Positions 1 to 6,349 of a stretch of DNA of 10,294 bases are shown piece after piece (within the stretch, counting starts at the first letter, position 1; every line of letters starts with the position of its first letter). The position numbers were made by a program, and so were the translations under genes. The stretch spans positions 35,763 to 46,056 of the forward strand of contig DCOH01000027.1 in NCBI GenBank assembly GCA_002322865.1, in the 5' to 3' direction. This DNA is from Sphingobacterium sp. UBA1575 (GTDB lineage Bacteria > Bacteroidota > Bacteroidia > Sphingobacteriales > Sphingobacteriaceae). The notes under the pieces were generated by a model, which was not told the DNA's origin, did not search any database, and worked only from the letters and a program-made list of their open reading frames with translations.

Positions 1-30
1 CGTTCCTCGCAATGACGTTTTGTTCCTCGC
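1..30 (-). repeat. Fragment of a probable dispersed intergenic repeat
   Basis: The 9-mer GTTCCTCGC occurs at 2-10 and again at 22-30, exactly 20 bases apart, with AATGACG between them. Read on the minus strand this gives GTCATTGCGAGGAACG. I recall a similar short sequence, usually continuing GAAGCAATC, as an abundant intergenic repeat in Bacteroidota and some other bacteria; that is from memory and was not searched. It lies directly after the stop codon of the minus-strand peptidase, a typical place for such elements. The window edge cuts it, so its outer boundary is unknown. Confidence 0.5.
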
Positions 31-46
31 TCGGAAGTAAAAAACC

Positions 47-904
47 TTAAAACAACATCGTCTTCTCAGGGTTGAGTTTTTTACCATAACTCAACAACTC
101 ATAATGTAAATGGGGTCCAGTTGATCTACCTGTATTCCCAAGTGTACCAATTACCTGACCAGCGTCTATTTTTTGACCCACCTTTACTTTGGTAGTCGAC
201 AAATGTGCATATCTAGTTTCCCAGCCATTGCTGTGCTCAATGATAACTACCTTACCATATTGCCCTTTATACCCAGCATGAACAATCTTTCCAGCTGCGG
301 TTGCTTTGATAGGTTCGCCAATACTACCTTTAATATCAATCCCCGAATGCATTTCTAATCCTCTGTTAGTAAAAGGATTACGGCGATACCCAAAACGAGA
401 AGTGATTTTTCCATGGTGAGGAATACCTAATGGTAAACCTTCCAATTTCTTATCAATACTCTTTAATCTGTTTTCGTAATATTTACTCAATTCATCCAAA
501 TTCTCTTCGGTCTCAATAGGTCCCCCTGCATTTTTTAGCTTAGGTGCTACATCTTTTAAACCTCTTTTGCGCATTTTGGCATTAATTTGGTTTAAGGTAC
601 TATCGATGGATTCAAATGATTTTTGTACTTGTACTAAATTCAATTGGTTTGAAGCCTCTTCAACCGCTAAGGATTGTTTGGCTTTTTCCAATGCTTCCAT
701 TTTTTTGGTCAGCTCCTGCTCATAACGATCGCTCTGTGTTTTGGTTGCGACAAAGACAACAACAGCACAGATCATACAGATGAAAAAGAGGCTTACGCCA
801 AGGATAATTTTCCAGTTTTTTAGGATAATGGTCGGTATTTGAATCTTCTGATTCGAGTCTCCATTGGCATCTAAAATGACAATGGAAGTCTTTTGTTTAA
901 TCAT
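47..904 (-). CDS. Membrane-anchored M23 family peptidoglycan metallopeptidase
   Basis: This 285-residue protein has one transmembrane segment near residues 32-53, so the C-terminal part should face the periplasm. A charged, probably coiled-coil linker follows (about 58-150), then a C-terminal M23/LytM peptidase domain (about 163-281). The zinc and catalytic residues are all present: HSGID gives H186 and D190, YAHL gives H234, and HLHYE gives H265 and H267. It is therefore predicted to be an active zinc endopeptidase cutting peptidoglycan cross-bridges during wall growth or division; the exact bond is unknown. I chose ATG at 904 rather than the in-frame ATG at 970 because GGGAGAAAG lies 5 bases upstream of it and because the extra 22 residues are basic and unlike a signal. 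It is divergent from mutY across a 126-base gap. An activator role through a degenerate LytM domain is unlikely, since the active site is intact. Confidence 0.9.
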   Translation of the reverse strand: MIKQKTSIVILDANGDSNQKIQIPTIILKNWKIILGVSLFFICMICAVVVFVATKTQSDRYEQELTKKMEALEKAKQSLAVEEASNQLNLVQVQKSFESIDSTLNQINAKMRKRGLKDVAPKLKNAGGPIETEENLDELSKYYENRLKSIDKKLEGLPLGIPHHGKITSRFGYRRNPFTNRGLEMHSGIDIKGSIGEPIKATAAGKIVHAGYKGQYGKVVIIEHSNGWETRYAHLSTTKVKVGQKIDAGQVIGTLGNTGRSTGPHLHYELLSYGKKLNPEKTMLF

Positions 905-909
905 AGTTT

Positions 910-918
910 CTTTCTCCC
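910..918 (-). promoter_or_regulatory. Shine-Dalgarno sequence deciding the M23 gene start
   Basis: Minus-strand GGGAGAAAG lies just ahead of the ATG at 904, with GGAG at normal spacing. Most other genes in this window have no such site, so it is a useful marker that translation begins at 904 and not at the upstream ATG. Confidence 0.6.
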
Positions 919-937
919 TATTTTTTCTAGTCGGGCG

Positions 938-945
938 TAAAAATA
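938..945 (-). promoter_or_regulatory. Weak -7-like box for the M23 peptidase gene
   Basis: On the minus strand this reads TATTTTTA, one base off the Bacteroidota -7 consensus TAnnTTTG. It would give a leader of about 30 bases holding the Shine-Dalgarno site. No clear TTTG -33 box is visible upstream, and the region is AT-rich, so a chance match is possible. Confidence 0.25.
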
Positions 946-1018
946 TCATTTGTTGAAAAAAATAGAACATATTTTAACATTTAATAACTTTTTGGCAGGA
1001 GGGAATCCAAGTATTTAA

Positions 1019-1026
1019 CATCTTTG
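1019..1026 (+). promoter_or_regulatory. -7-like promoter box directly ahead of mutY
   Basis: CATCTTTG differs from TAnnTTTG only in its first base and ends 4 bases before the mutY ATG, so transcription would start at or next to the start codon. A TTTG is present at 991-994, but the 24-base gap to the -7 box is longer than ideal. Confidence 0.35.
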
Positions 1027-1030
1027 CAAC

Positions 1031-2074
1031 ATGTCTTTTTCGGAACATATCTTGGCATGGTACCATCAGCACAAAAGGGCTTTACCATGGCGGGAAACAA
1101 GGAATCCCTATGTAATTTGGTTATCAGAAATCATCCTCCAACAAACCCGGGTGGAGCAGGGAATGCCCTATTTTTTAAAATTTGTAGAGGAACTTCCGAA
1201 TGTAACAAAATTTGCAGCTGCAGAGGAAGCGACCATTTTACGATTATGGCAGGGATTGGGCTATTATTCCCGTGCTAGGAACATGCATAAGGCCAGTAAA
1301 TATGTGATGGAAAATCATGCCGGCACATTTCCTTTTGCTTACGAAGAACTTTTGAAACTTCCCGGTGTTGGCGAATACACGGCGGCAGCTATTTCATCTT
1401 TTTCGAACGATGAACCAAGAGCTGTATTGGATGGAAATGTGTTCCGCGTATTAGCTCGATATTTTGGGATTGGGGAGCCCATAAACAGTAGTGCGGGAAA
1501 AAAAATATTCGCTGGATTAGCCCAGGAATTACTGGATACGGATCATCCTGCGACCTATAATCAGGCCATCATGGATTTTGGAGCTTTACAATGCAAACCT
1601 AAGAATCCTAAATGTGCCGAATGTGTATTACGTTTGGATTGTGTTGCGCTGAACACTTCTAGGGTTGCTGAGCTACCTGTGAAAAATAAAGGTAAAAAAA
1701 GTAGGGATCGATTTTTCCATTATTTTATCGTTGAAAAGGACGATGCCGTACTGATGTCCCAACGTACGGATGGAGATGTTTGGGCCAATCTCTATGAATT
1801 CCCTTTGATGGAATCAGCCGGTCCGCTTGAGATACCGGAATTAGTGGCGATGGAGGAATATCAGCAGTATTTTGGTCATGCTATACCCGAAAAGATCGAA
1901 AGGACGATCAAGCATGTGCTTAGCCATCAGAATATTTACGCTAGTTTCTATCGAATGCCAAAAGATGTTAGGCTGCAGTCCAAAAAAAGCCATTGGAATT
2001 ATTGTTTGTCAAAAAAATTAGATAAATTAGCTAAGCATAAACTTATTAGCTCCTTCATAGAGCGATATTTTTGA
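1031..2074 (+). CDS. mutY: A/G-specific adenine DNA glycosylase MutY
   Basis: MutY removes adenine mispaired with 8-oxoguanine, starting base excision repair and preventing G:C to T:A changes. The 347-residue protein has the full family layout. SEIILQQTRV carries the catalytic Glu (E33). The helix-hairpin-helix LPGVGEYTAAA is near 110-120, and VLDGNVFRVLAR carries the catalytic Asp (D134). A C-x6-C-x2-C-x5-C iron-sulfur motif is formed by C178, C185, C188 and C194. The C-terminal part, about 225-345, is the NUDIX-like 8-oxoG recognition domain, with the LSH motif at 317-319 matching the FSH loop known to read 8-oxoG. Length is normal and nothing is missing. The start is the ATG at 1031, just after a -7-like box. 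ssb follows after 25 bases and could be read from the same transcript. Confidence 0.96.
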   Translation: MSFSEHILAWYHQHKRALPWRETRNPYVIWLSEIILQQTRVEQGMPYFLKFVEELPNVTKFAAAEEATILRLWQGLGYYSRARNMHKASKYVMENHAGTFPFAYEELLKLPGVGEYTAAAISSFSNDEPRAVLDGNVFRVLARYFGIGEPINSSAGKKIFAGLAQELLDTDHPATYNQAIMDFGALQCKPKNPKCAECVLRLDCVALNTSRVAELPVKNKGKKSRDRFFHYFIVEKDDAVLMSQRTDGDVWANLYEFPLMESAGPLEIPELVAMEEYQQYFGHAIPEKIERTIKHVLSHQNIYASFYRMPKDVRLQSKKSHWNYCLSKKLDKLAKHKLISSFIERYF

Positions 2075-2099
2075 TGTTAACCAAATCCTAAATTATTGT

Positions 2100-2552
2100 A
2101 TGTCAGGTGTAAACAAAGTTATTTTAGTAGGACATCTGGGCAAAGACCCTGAGATCCGTTATCTGGAGGGAAATGTAAGTGTTGCAAGTTTTCCCATGGC
2201 TACTTCAGAAACCTTTACCAAAGATGGTAGACGCGTAGAGCAGACCGAATGGCATAACATCGTGCTATGGCGTGGTTTGGCTGATGTCGCCGTCAAATAT
2301 TTGAGTAAAGGGAAGTTGGTTTATATTGAGGGGAAATTGCGGACCCGTTCCTATGAAGACAAAGAAGGCATACGTCGTTATACGACGGAGATTGTTGCCG
2401 AAAGTTTTAATTTATTAGGCCGTCGTTCAGACTTTGAACCACAAACCGGCCAATCTGGAAGAAATTCATCATCTCAACATCAGGAAGAACCTAAGGAGCA
2501 ATCCGTAGATTTCACAGAGAATAATGACGATAATGATGGCTTACCATTTTAA
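2100..2552 (+). CDS. ssb: Single-stranded DNA-binding protein
   Basis: SSB coats single-stranded DNA in replication, repair and recombination and recruits partner proteins through its C-terminal tip. The 150-residue protein starts MSGVNKVILVGHLGKDPE, the typical opening of the OB fold, which runs to about residue 110 and includes the WHNIVLWRGLADVAVKYLSKG core and the GKLRTRSYEDKEG strand pair. A disordered Q-, S- and E-rich linker follows, then the acidic tip NDDNDGLPF, equivalent to the E. coli DDDIPF ending that binds partners. Length is normal for a homotetrameric bacterial SSB. It lies 25 bases after mutY, so co-transcription is plausible; no convincing promoter is seen in the gap. Confidence 0.96.
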   Translation: MSGVNKVILVGHLGKDPEIRYLEGNVSVASFPMATSETFTKDGRRVEQTEWHNIVLWRGLADVAVKYLSKGKLVYIEGKLRTRSYEDKEGIRRYTTEIVAESFNLLGRRSDFEPQTGQSGRNSSSQHQEEPKEQSVDFTENNDDNDGLPF

Positions 2553-2601
2553 TCGATTAATTTATTAGAATTCAAATCATCTACTTTTTTAAAATTTGCT
2601 G

Positions 2602-2609
2602 TATCTTTG
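2602..2609 (+). promoter_or_regulatory. -7 promoter box of pheS, implying a near-leaderless mRNA
   Basis: TATCTTTG is an exact match to the Bacteroidota -7 consensus TAnnTTTG and ends 4 bases before the pheS ATG at 2614. Transcription would begin within a few bases of the start codon. The -33 region is T-rich without a clean TTTG. Confidence 0.6.
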
Positions 2610-2613
2610 GCGC

Positions 2614-3654
2614 ATGTTGCAAGATAAAATAACGCAGTATACTCAAGAGATAAATGCATTCGAACCTACTTCTGCTCAAGATGTAGAGAGTTTCCGATTG
2701 AAGTTTTTGGTGTCGAAAGGCATCGTGAAAGCCTTGTTTGAAGAGTTTAAGACCGTAAGTCCTGAGGAGAAAAGAACCTTGGGTAAGGTGTTGAATGACT
2801 TTAAAATCTTGGCCGAAACAAAATTCAAAGAATCTTCGGAAGCATTTGTCAACCAATCAGATTCGTCGAATGATAGAAATGAAGGTGATTTGACCCTTCC
2901 GGGTTCTGGTTTTACCTTGGGCTCTAGACATCCATTATCCTTGGTACGCAAAGAGATTGTTGAGATCTTTAAAAAGTTAGGCTTTATCGTCTCTGAAGGA
3001 AATGAGATCGAAGATGATTGGCATAACTTCTCGGCATTGAATTTTGCTCCAGAACACCCTGCCCGTGATATGCAGGATACCTTCTTTATCAAGAAACAGG
3101 ATGGTAATGATGTGGTTCTGCGTACGCATACCTCTTCTGTTCAGGTCCGCCTGATGGAAGCGGGGCAACCCCCTTTCCGCGCGATCATGCCTGGACGTGT
3201 TTATCGTAATGAGGCCATCTCCGCACGTGCACACTGTTTCTTCCATCAGATCGAAGGGCTTTACATCGATGAGGATGTTTCCTTTGCTGATCTGAAACAG
3301 ACCTTATACCATTTCGTGAAGGAACTTTATGGTGAAGATACCAAAGTTCGATTCCGTCCATCCTATTTCCCATTTACGGAACCATCCGCAGAAATGGATA
3401 TTTCCTGTACCATCTGTAAAGGTGCTGGATGCCAAATGTGTAAACAGTCTGGATGGGTAGAGATTTTAGGTTGTGGTATGGTAGACCCGAATGTGTTGGA
3501 AAACTGTGGTATCGACAGCAAGAAATACTCAGGTTATGCTTTCGGAATGGGTATCGAAAGGATTACCAACCTGAAATACGAAATCCGAGATCTTAGGTTG
3601 TTCTCTGAGAATGATGTAAGGTTTTTGGGGCAATTTGAAACTGAAATCATTTAA
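2614..3654 (+). CDS. pheS: Phenylalanine-tRNA ligase alpha subunit
   Basis: PheS is the catalytic subunit of the alpha2-beta2 synthetase that charges tRNA-Phe. The 346-residue protein has an N-terminal helical tRNA-binding part (about 1-90). The class II core follows: motif 2 around FRAIMPGRVYRNE (188-200), the FPFTEPSAE segment (252-260), and motif 3 GYAFGMGIERI (307-317). A C-x2-C-x4-C-x2-C cluster at C265, C268, C273 and C276 suggests a bound zinc; similar cysteines occur in many PheS proteins outside the gamma-proteobacteria. The ATG at 2614 is preferred over an in-frame TTG at 2596, because the TTG lies upstream of the -7 box and would not be on the transcript. pheT is not adjacent downstream: the next gene is an unrelated TetR regulator, so the two subunits are encoded apart, unlike in E. 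coli. Confidence 0.96.
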   Translation: MLQDKITQYTQEINAFEPTSAQDVESFRLKFLVSKGIVKALFEEFKTVSPEEKRTLGKVLNDFKILAETKFKESSEAFVNQSDSSNDRNEGDLTLPGSGFTLGSRHPLSLVRKEIVEIFKKLGFIVSEGNEIEDDWHNFSALNFAPEHPARDMQDTFFIKKQDGNDVVLRTHTSSVQVRLMEAGQPPFRAIMPGRVYRNEAISARAHCFFHQIEGLYIDEDVSFADLKQTLYHFVKELYGEDTKVRFRPSYFPFTEPSAEMDISCTICKGAGCQMCKQSGWVEILGCGMVDPNVLENCGIDSKKYSGYAFGMGIERITNLKYEIRDLRLFSENDVRFLGQFETEII

Positions 3655-3665
3655 GTTTTTGGATT

Positions 3666-3692
3666 TTTGCAATAAACATATGGTATAATTTG
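3666..3692 (+). promoter_or_regulatory. Possible promoter ahead of the tetR leader
   Basis: TTTG at 3666-3669 is followed after 14 bases by TATAATTTG (3684-3692), which resembles the TTTG/TAnnTTTG pair with one extra base in the -7 box; it also contains TATAAT. If used, the transcript would pass through the hairpin at 3733-3786 before reaching tetR. The match is imperfect and the region is AT-rich. Confidence 0.3.
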
Positions 3693-3732
3693 CCGTAAGA
3701 ATCTAGAAAAAAATAATAAAATATCTTAAAAT

Positions 3733-3786
3733 AAAGGTTCAGATAGGCCAAAAAGCGATTTTTTGGAAATTATCTGAACCTTTTTT
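3733..3786 (+). terminator. Large stem-loop with T-run, probable pheS terminator
   Basis: A perfect 13-base inverted repeat, AAAGGTTCAGATA (3733-3745) and TATCTGAACCTTT (3771-3783), encloses a second 7-base stem, CCAAAAA (3748-3754) with TTTTTGG (3760-3766). Six T bases (3781-3786) follow the GC-containing base of the stem. This fits an intrinsic terminator for pheS. The A-rich left side could let it also work on the opposite strand. It ends only 15 bases before the tetR ATG, so it could instead be a leader structure of tetR. Confidence 0.7.
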
Positions 3787-3801
3787 ATTAAATTACCCTT
3801 C

Positions 3802-4374
3802 ATGGAAGATAAAATAGTCATAGCGATCAAAAAATCCGCCCGGGATTTGTTTCGGAAGTATGGCTATAATAAAACCAGTGTCAACGAACTATCCAAGAAC
3901 GCTAATATTGCCAAGGCGACTTTCTATAAACATTTTGCCAGCAAGGAACTCATTCTACATGCGGTCCTTATGGATTATATCCAGGATAATGTATATGATA
4001 TCCTGAACAAAAACGTGCATGAAAGAGACCTTTCCACCTTTTTGGCGAATACCATCCTTAGGGTAAGCCGTGTGACCTATACGGTTTGTAATGAATTTGT
4101 AGGCTGGGGATTCATCCGAGAATCAGCCAATGCGCAGGAATACCTCAAGATCCTCTCCGACGATCTGGAATTCCTCCTCTTAAGATCCTTTATCCAGAAC
4201 GAAACCATAGGATCCACCATCCCCGAAGAAAGATTGACTTTCCTTATCAAAACCTCCAAGAACATCGTTTTCTCCTTCGCCTTCACCGCCGTCTCCGAAG
4301 CCGATGTCCGCAAGAATTTTATCTCCTTTCAAAAAGAAATGCTTCCGTATTTGGTGCAAGCCACGCTTTTGTAG
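3802..4374 (+). CDS. TetR/AcrR family transcriptional regulator
   Basis: The 190-residue protein has the TetR N-terminal DNA-binding domain at about residues 5-52. Its first helix is AIKKSARDLFRKYGYNKTSV, followed by the helix-turn-helix around 25-44 and the family hallmark AKATFYKHFASKELIL (38-52). The rest is the helical ligand-binding and dimer domain, too divergent to name a ligand. TetR proteins usually repress a neighbouring or divergent gene, often an efflux system or enzyme. Here no such gene adjoins it: pheS and an rRNA methyltransferase flank it, so its target may be itself or lie elsewhere. Codon use shifts in the second half: all seven Ser codons from about 4150 to 4330 are TCC and most codons there end in C, unlike the neighbours. 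Its TAG stop is formed by the first bases of the inverted repeat at 4372. Confidence 0.9.
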   Translation: MEDKIVIAIKKSARDLFRKYGYNKTSVNELSKNANIAKATFYKHFASKELILHAVLMDYIQDNVYDILNKNVHERDLSTFLANTILRVSRVTYTVCNEFVGWGFIRESANAQEYLKILSDDLEFLLLRSFIQNETIGSTIPEERLTFLIKTSKNIVFSFAFTAVSEADVRKNFISFQKEMLPYLVQATLL

Positions 4375-4465
4375 TATTTAGTAGTTAGTATATAGTATTA
4401 AGACATATGGGGTACCTATGGCGCTATGTATTGTCTTTATACTAAATACTAAATACTAACTACTA
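4372..4465. repeat. Long inverted repeat of 7-base units between tetR and rlmD
   Basis: The left arm (4372-4405) consists of four 7-base units beginning TAGTA (TAGTATT, TAGTAGT, TAGTATA, TAGTATT) and then AAGACA. The right arm (4432-4465), read in reverse complement, is also four such units (TAGTAGT, TAGTATT, TAGTATT, TAGTATA) and then AAGACA. The 34-base arms match at 30 positions. All four mismatches fall at the last two positions of a unit or its edge. A 26-base centre contains GGTACC and the short dyad ACATA/TATGT. In RNA it would form a long AU-rich hairpin. The left end supplies the tetR stop codon and the right end abuts the rlmD promoter. It is probably a non-coding palindromic element present in several genomic copies, but this was not tested. 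Confidence 0.8.
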
Positions 4466-4471
4466 TTTTAT

Positions 4472-4479
4472 TATTTTTG
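4472..4479 (+). promoter_or_regulatory. -7 promoter box of rlmD
   Basis: TATTTTTG fits TAnnTTTG and ends 8 bases before the ATG at 4488, implying a leader of about 5 bases. The expected -33 position falls inside the right arm of the inverted repeat, so that element forms the upstream half of this promoter; no TTTG is seen there. Confidence 0.5.
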
Positions 4480-4487
4480 CAGCCACT

Positions 4488-5897
4488 ATGGGAAGAAGAA
4501 TACCACAAGAGAAGAAATTTGTTTCCGGATTGGAAATCATTGATATAGCTGAGGAAGGCAAAGGCGTTGCGAAGCAGGATAGCCTTGTTTATTTTATTGA
4601 ACGGGGGGTGCCGGGGGATATTGTTGAGGTGGAGCTACAGCGCAAGAAGAAGAGCTTTGTGGAGGGGAGAGTGGTTAAGGTGGAGACACCCTCTGCCTAT
4701 CGAGTGGATCCTTTCTGTAAGCATTTTGGTGTTTGTGGTGGCTGTAAGTGGCAGCATATGAGCTATGATGCTCAATTGAAATTCAAAGAGCAGTCTGTTG
4801 GAAATGCACTTTCAAGGATTGGTAAGGTGGATGTGTCCGAAATGGAACCTATTTTGGCTTCTGAAGGAACGACCTATTACCGGAATAAACTGGAATTTAC
4901 ATTTTCGAACAAACGTTGGTTGACAGATCTAGACGAGGTGCAGCCAGGTGATTCGATGGATGCGTTGGGATTCCATGTTCCCGGTCGTTTTGATAAGATT
5001 TTGGCCATTGATCATTGTTACTTACAACAAGACCCTTCCAACGTTCTTAGAAATGAGATTTTTGAATTCGCCAAGGCGAACGGTATTTCTTTTTATGACC
5101 TGAAGTTCCATGAGGGAGCATTACGTAATCTGATTATCCGGACTTCCTCAACCGGTGAGGTGATGGTGATCGTGGTTTTTGCCTATCCGGAAGAAGGACA
5201 GGTTGACCTATTGATGGCATTCATCCATGAGCGATATCCAGATTTAGCCTCCTTATTATATATCATCAACCAGAAACGTAACGATACGATCTTCGATCAG
5301 GAGATTGAGATCTACGCAGGCAGGGATTTTATCTATGAGGAAATGGAAGGTTTGAAGTTTAAGGTTGGTCCTAAATCTTTCTACCAGACTAACTCGAAAC
5401 AGGCTTATGAGCTGTACAAGATCACGCGTGAATTTGCAGGGCTGAAAGGGGATGAGCTGGTTTACGATTTATATACTGGAGCTGGAACCATTGCCAACTT
5501 TGTGGCCAGGTCGGCTAAGGAAGTAGTAGGTGTGGAATATGTGCCTACGGCGATCGAGGATGCAAAAGTTAATTCTGCGATCAACGAGATCCATAATACA
5601 AAGTTTTATGCTGGAGACATGAAGGATGTGCTTACTGCAGATTTCATTGCGGAGCATGGGAAACCGGATGTAGTAATCACGGATCCTCCAAGAGCTGGGA
5701 TGCATGCAGATGTCGTGGCTCGTATATTGGAGATGGGGAGTGAGAAGGTCGTGTATGTGAGTTGTAATGCGGCTACGCAAGCTAGGGATTTGGAAATGCT
5801 GCAGGAGAAATATGAGGTTGCACGGATTAAACCGGTGGATATGTTCCCACATACGCAGCACGTAGAAAATGTGATTTTATTGAAATTGAGGAAATAA
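4488..5897 (+). CDS. rlmD: 23S rRNA (uracil-C5)-methyltransferase, RlmD/TrmA family
   Basis: This SAM-dependent enzyme methylates a uracil C5 in 23S rRNA (U1939 for E. coli RlmD; a Bacillus homologue, RlmCD, also does U747, so the exact sites are inferred). The 469-residue protein has an N-terminal TRAM domain (about 10-68) and a C-x5-C-x2-C motif (C77, C83, C86), with C177 as the likely fourth iron-sulfur ligand. The methyltransferase domain from about 290 contains the SAM loop YDLYTGAGTIANF (326-338), DPPRAG (399-404), the nucleophile C426 in YVSCN, and the base E460 in HTQHVEN. The usual SCNP motif reads SCNA here. The start ATG at 4488 gives a typical N-terminus. The stop overlaps the next gene's ATG by one base (TAATG), so the two are almost certainly one operon. 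Confidence 0.92.
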   Translation: MGRRIPQEKKFVSGLEIIDIAEEGKGVAKQDSLVYFIERGVPGDIVEVELQRKKKSFVEGRVVKVETPSAYRVDPFCKHFGVCGGCKWQHMSYDAQLKFKEQSVGNALSRIGKVDVSEMEPILASEGTTYYRNKLEFTFSNKRWLTDLDEVQPGDSMDALGFHVPGRFDKILAIDHCYLQQDPSNVLRNEIFEFAKANGISFYDLKFHEGALRNLIIRTSSTGEVMVIVVFAYPEEGQVDLLMAFIHERYPDLASLLYIINQKRNDTIFDQEIEIYAGRDFIYEEMEGLKFKVGPKSFYQTNSKQAYELYKITREFAGLKGDELVYDLYTGAGTIANFVARSAKEVVGVEYVPTAIEDAKVNSAINEIHNTKFYAGDMKDVLTADFIAEHGKPDVVITDPPRAGMHADVVARILEMGSEKVVYVSCNAATQARDLEMLQEKYEVARIKPVDMFPHTQHVENVILLKLRK

Positions 5898-6292
5898 TGG
5901 ATTTACAGGATTTATTGAACAAGCAGCCCGAAGGAGAAGAAAATAAGAAAAGCGAAAGCCCTTTGCTTAGCTTGAAACGGGACCTTGATTTTTACAAGGA
6001 GTCCATCCAAGAGGTGTCTGTGGAAATGATGGCAGAAGGCTATACGCTATATCCGATATTTGTTGCCCATCAGCACCAGGTTGGATTGGGAGAGGTTATT
6101 TTGGACCGGGAGGAATTGAATACAGCTTGGACCATACATGCCAGTTCGCTGGAGGAATTTGTGGAAAGAGGCTTGATCCAATCGGAACGGAAGGATTATT
6201 TCATCAAGCAGTTCAAACCTGCGAATGCTTTTATGTGTCTGTTCGTCATCGTTCCTGAAGGCGCTAATTTTGTTTTTTATCCCTATAAATAA
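5897..6292 (+). CDS. Conserved-looking protein of unknown function, coupled to rlmD
   Basis: I do not recognise this 131-residue protein. It has no signal peptide or membrane segment, so it should be cytoplasmic. Residues 1-25 are polar and probably disordered. The remainder looks like one compact alpha/beta domain with hydrophobic strands at about 50-57 (TLYPIFVA), 64-69 and 112-128 (FMCLFVIVPEGANFVFYPY). A helix-rich stretch around 83-106 is rich in E, K and R. No catalytic motif or metal-binding set stands out. The ATG shares its A with the rlmD stop codon (TAATG), which suggests translational coupling by re-initiation, so its amount may follow that of rlmD. A role with the methyltransferase or the ribosome is only a guess from position. 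No terminator is visible after it. Confidence 0.8.
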   Translation: MDLQDLLNKQPEGEENKKSESPLLSLKRDLDFYKESIQEVSVEMMAEGYTLYPIFVAHQHQVGLGEVILDREELNTAWTIHASSLEEFVERGLIQSERKDYFIKQFKPANAFMCLFVIVPEGANFVFYPYK

Positions 6293-6315
6293 GATCGATT
6301 TTAAACTATTTAACA

Positions 6316-6344
6316 TTTGGCAGTCTAAACAATTGCTACCTTTA
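6316..6344 (+). promoter_or_regulatory. Promoter of the secreted-protein gene
   Basis: TTTG at 6316-6319 is separated by 17 bases from TACCTTTA at 6337-6344. This fits the Bacteroidota pair TTTG/TAnnTTTG except for the final base. The -7 box ends 5 bases before the ATG at 6350, so the mRNA would be nearly leaderless. It has the best -33/-7 spacing of the vegetative promoters proposed here. Confidence 0.5.
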
Positions 6345-6349
6345 AACTG

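Noticed and set aside
991..1010. TTTGGCAGGAGGG ahead of mutY as a sigma-54 promoter or a Shine-Dalgarno sequence
   Set aside because: No GC follows at the right distance from GG. AGGAGG lies about 30 bases before the mutY ATG, too far to serve as a ribosome site, and no other start codon follows it in a useful frame.
2596..2613. A TTG start that would lengthen PheS by six residues
   Set aside because: The codon lies upstream of and overlaps the TATCTTTG promoter box, so it would not be transcribed from that promoter. The ATG at 2614 gives the normal PheS N-terminus.
3733..3783. The AAAGGTTCAGATA inverted repeat as a TetR operator
   Set aside because: The half-sites are separated by 25 bases, far more than in usual TetR operators, and a T-run and inner stem favour an RNA hairpin. 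Autoregulation elsewhere in the gap is not excluded.
4372..4465. The 7-base units as a small CRISPR-like array
   Set aside because: The units are directly abutting with no spacers and are arranged as an inverted pair. No cas genes are present.
5469..5861. A 130-residue open frame on the minus strand inside rlmD
   Set aside because: It lies opposite the conserved methyltransferase domain, has Arg-, His- and Ser-rich composition with no domain, and has no promoter or ribosome site.
6315..6337. A TTTGGCA followed by ATTGCTA resembling a sigma-54 promoter ahead of the 6350 gene
   Set aside because: The GG and GC are 16 bases apart instead of the required 12, so the elements are out of phase. 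A vegetative TTTG-17-TACCTTTA pair explains the site better.
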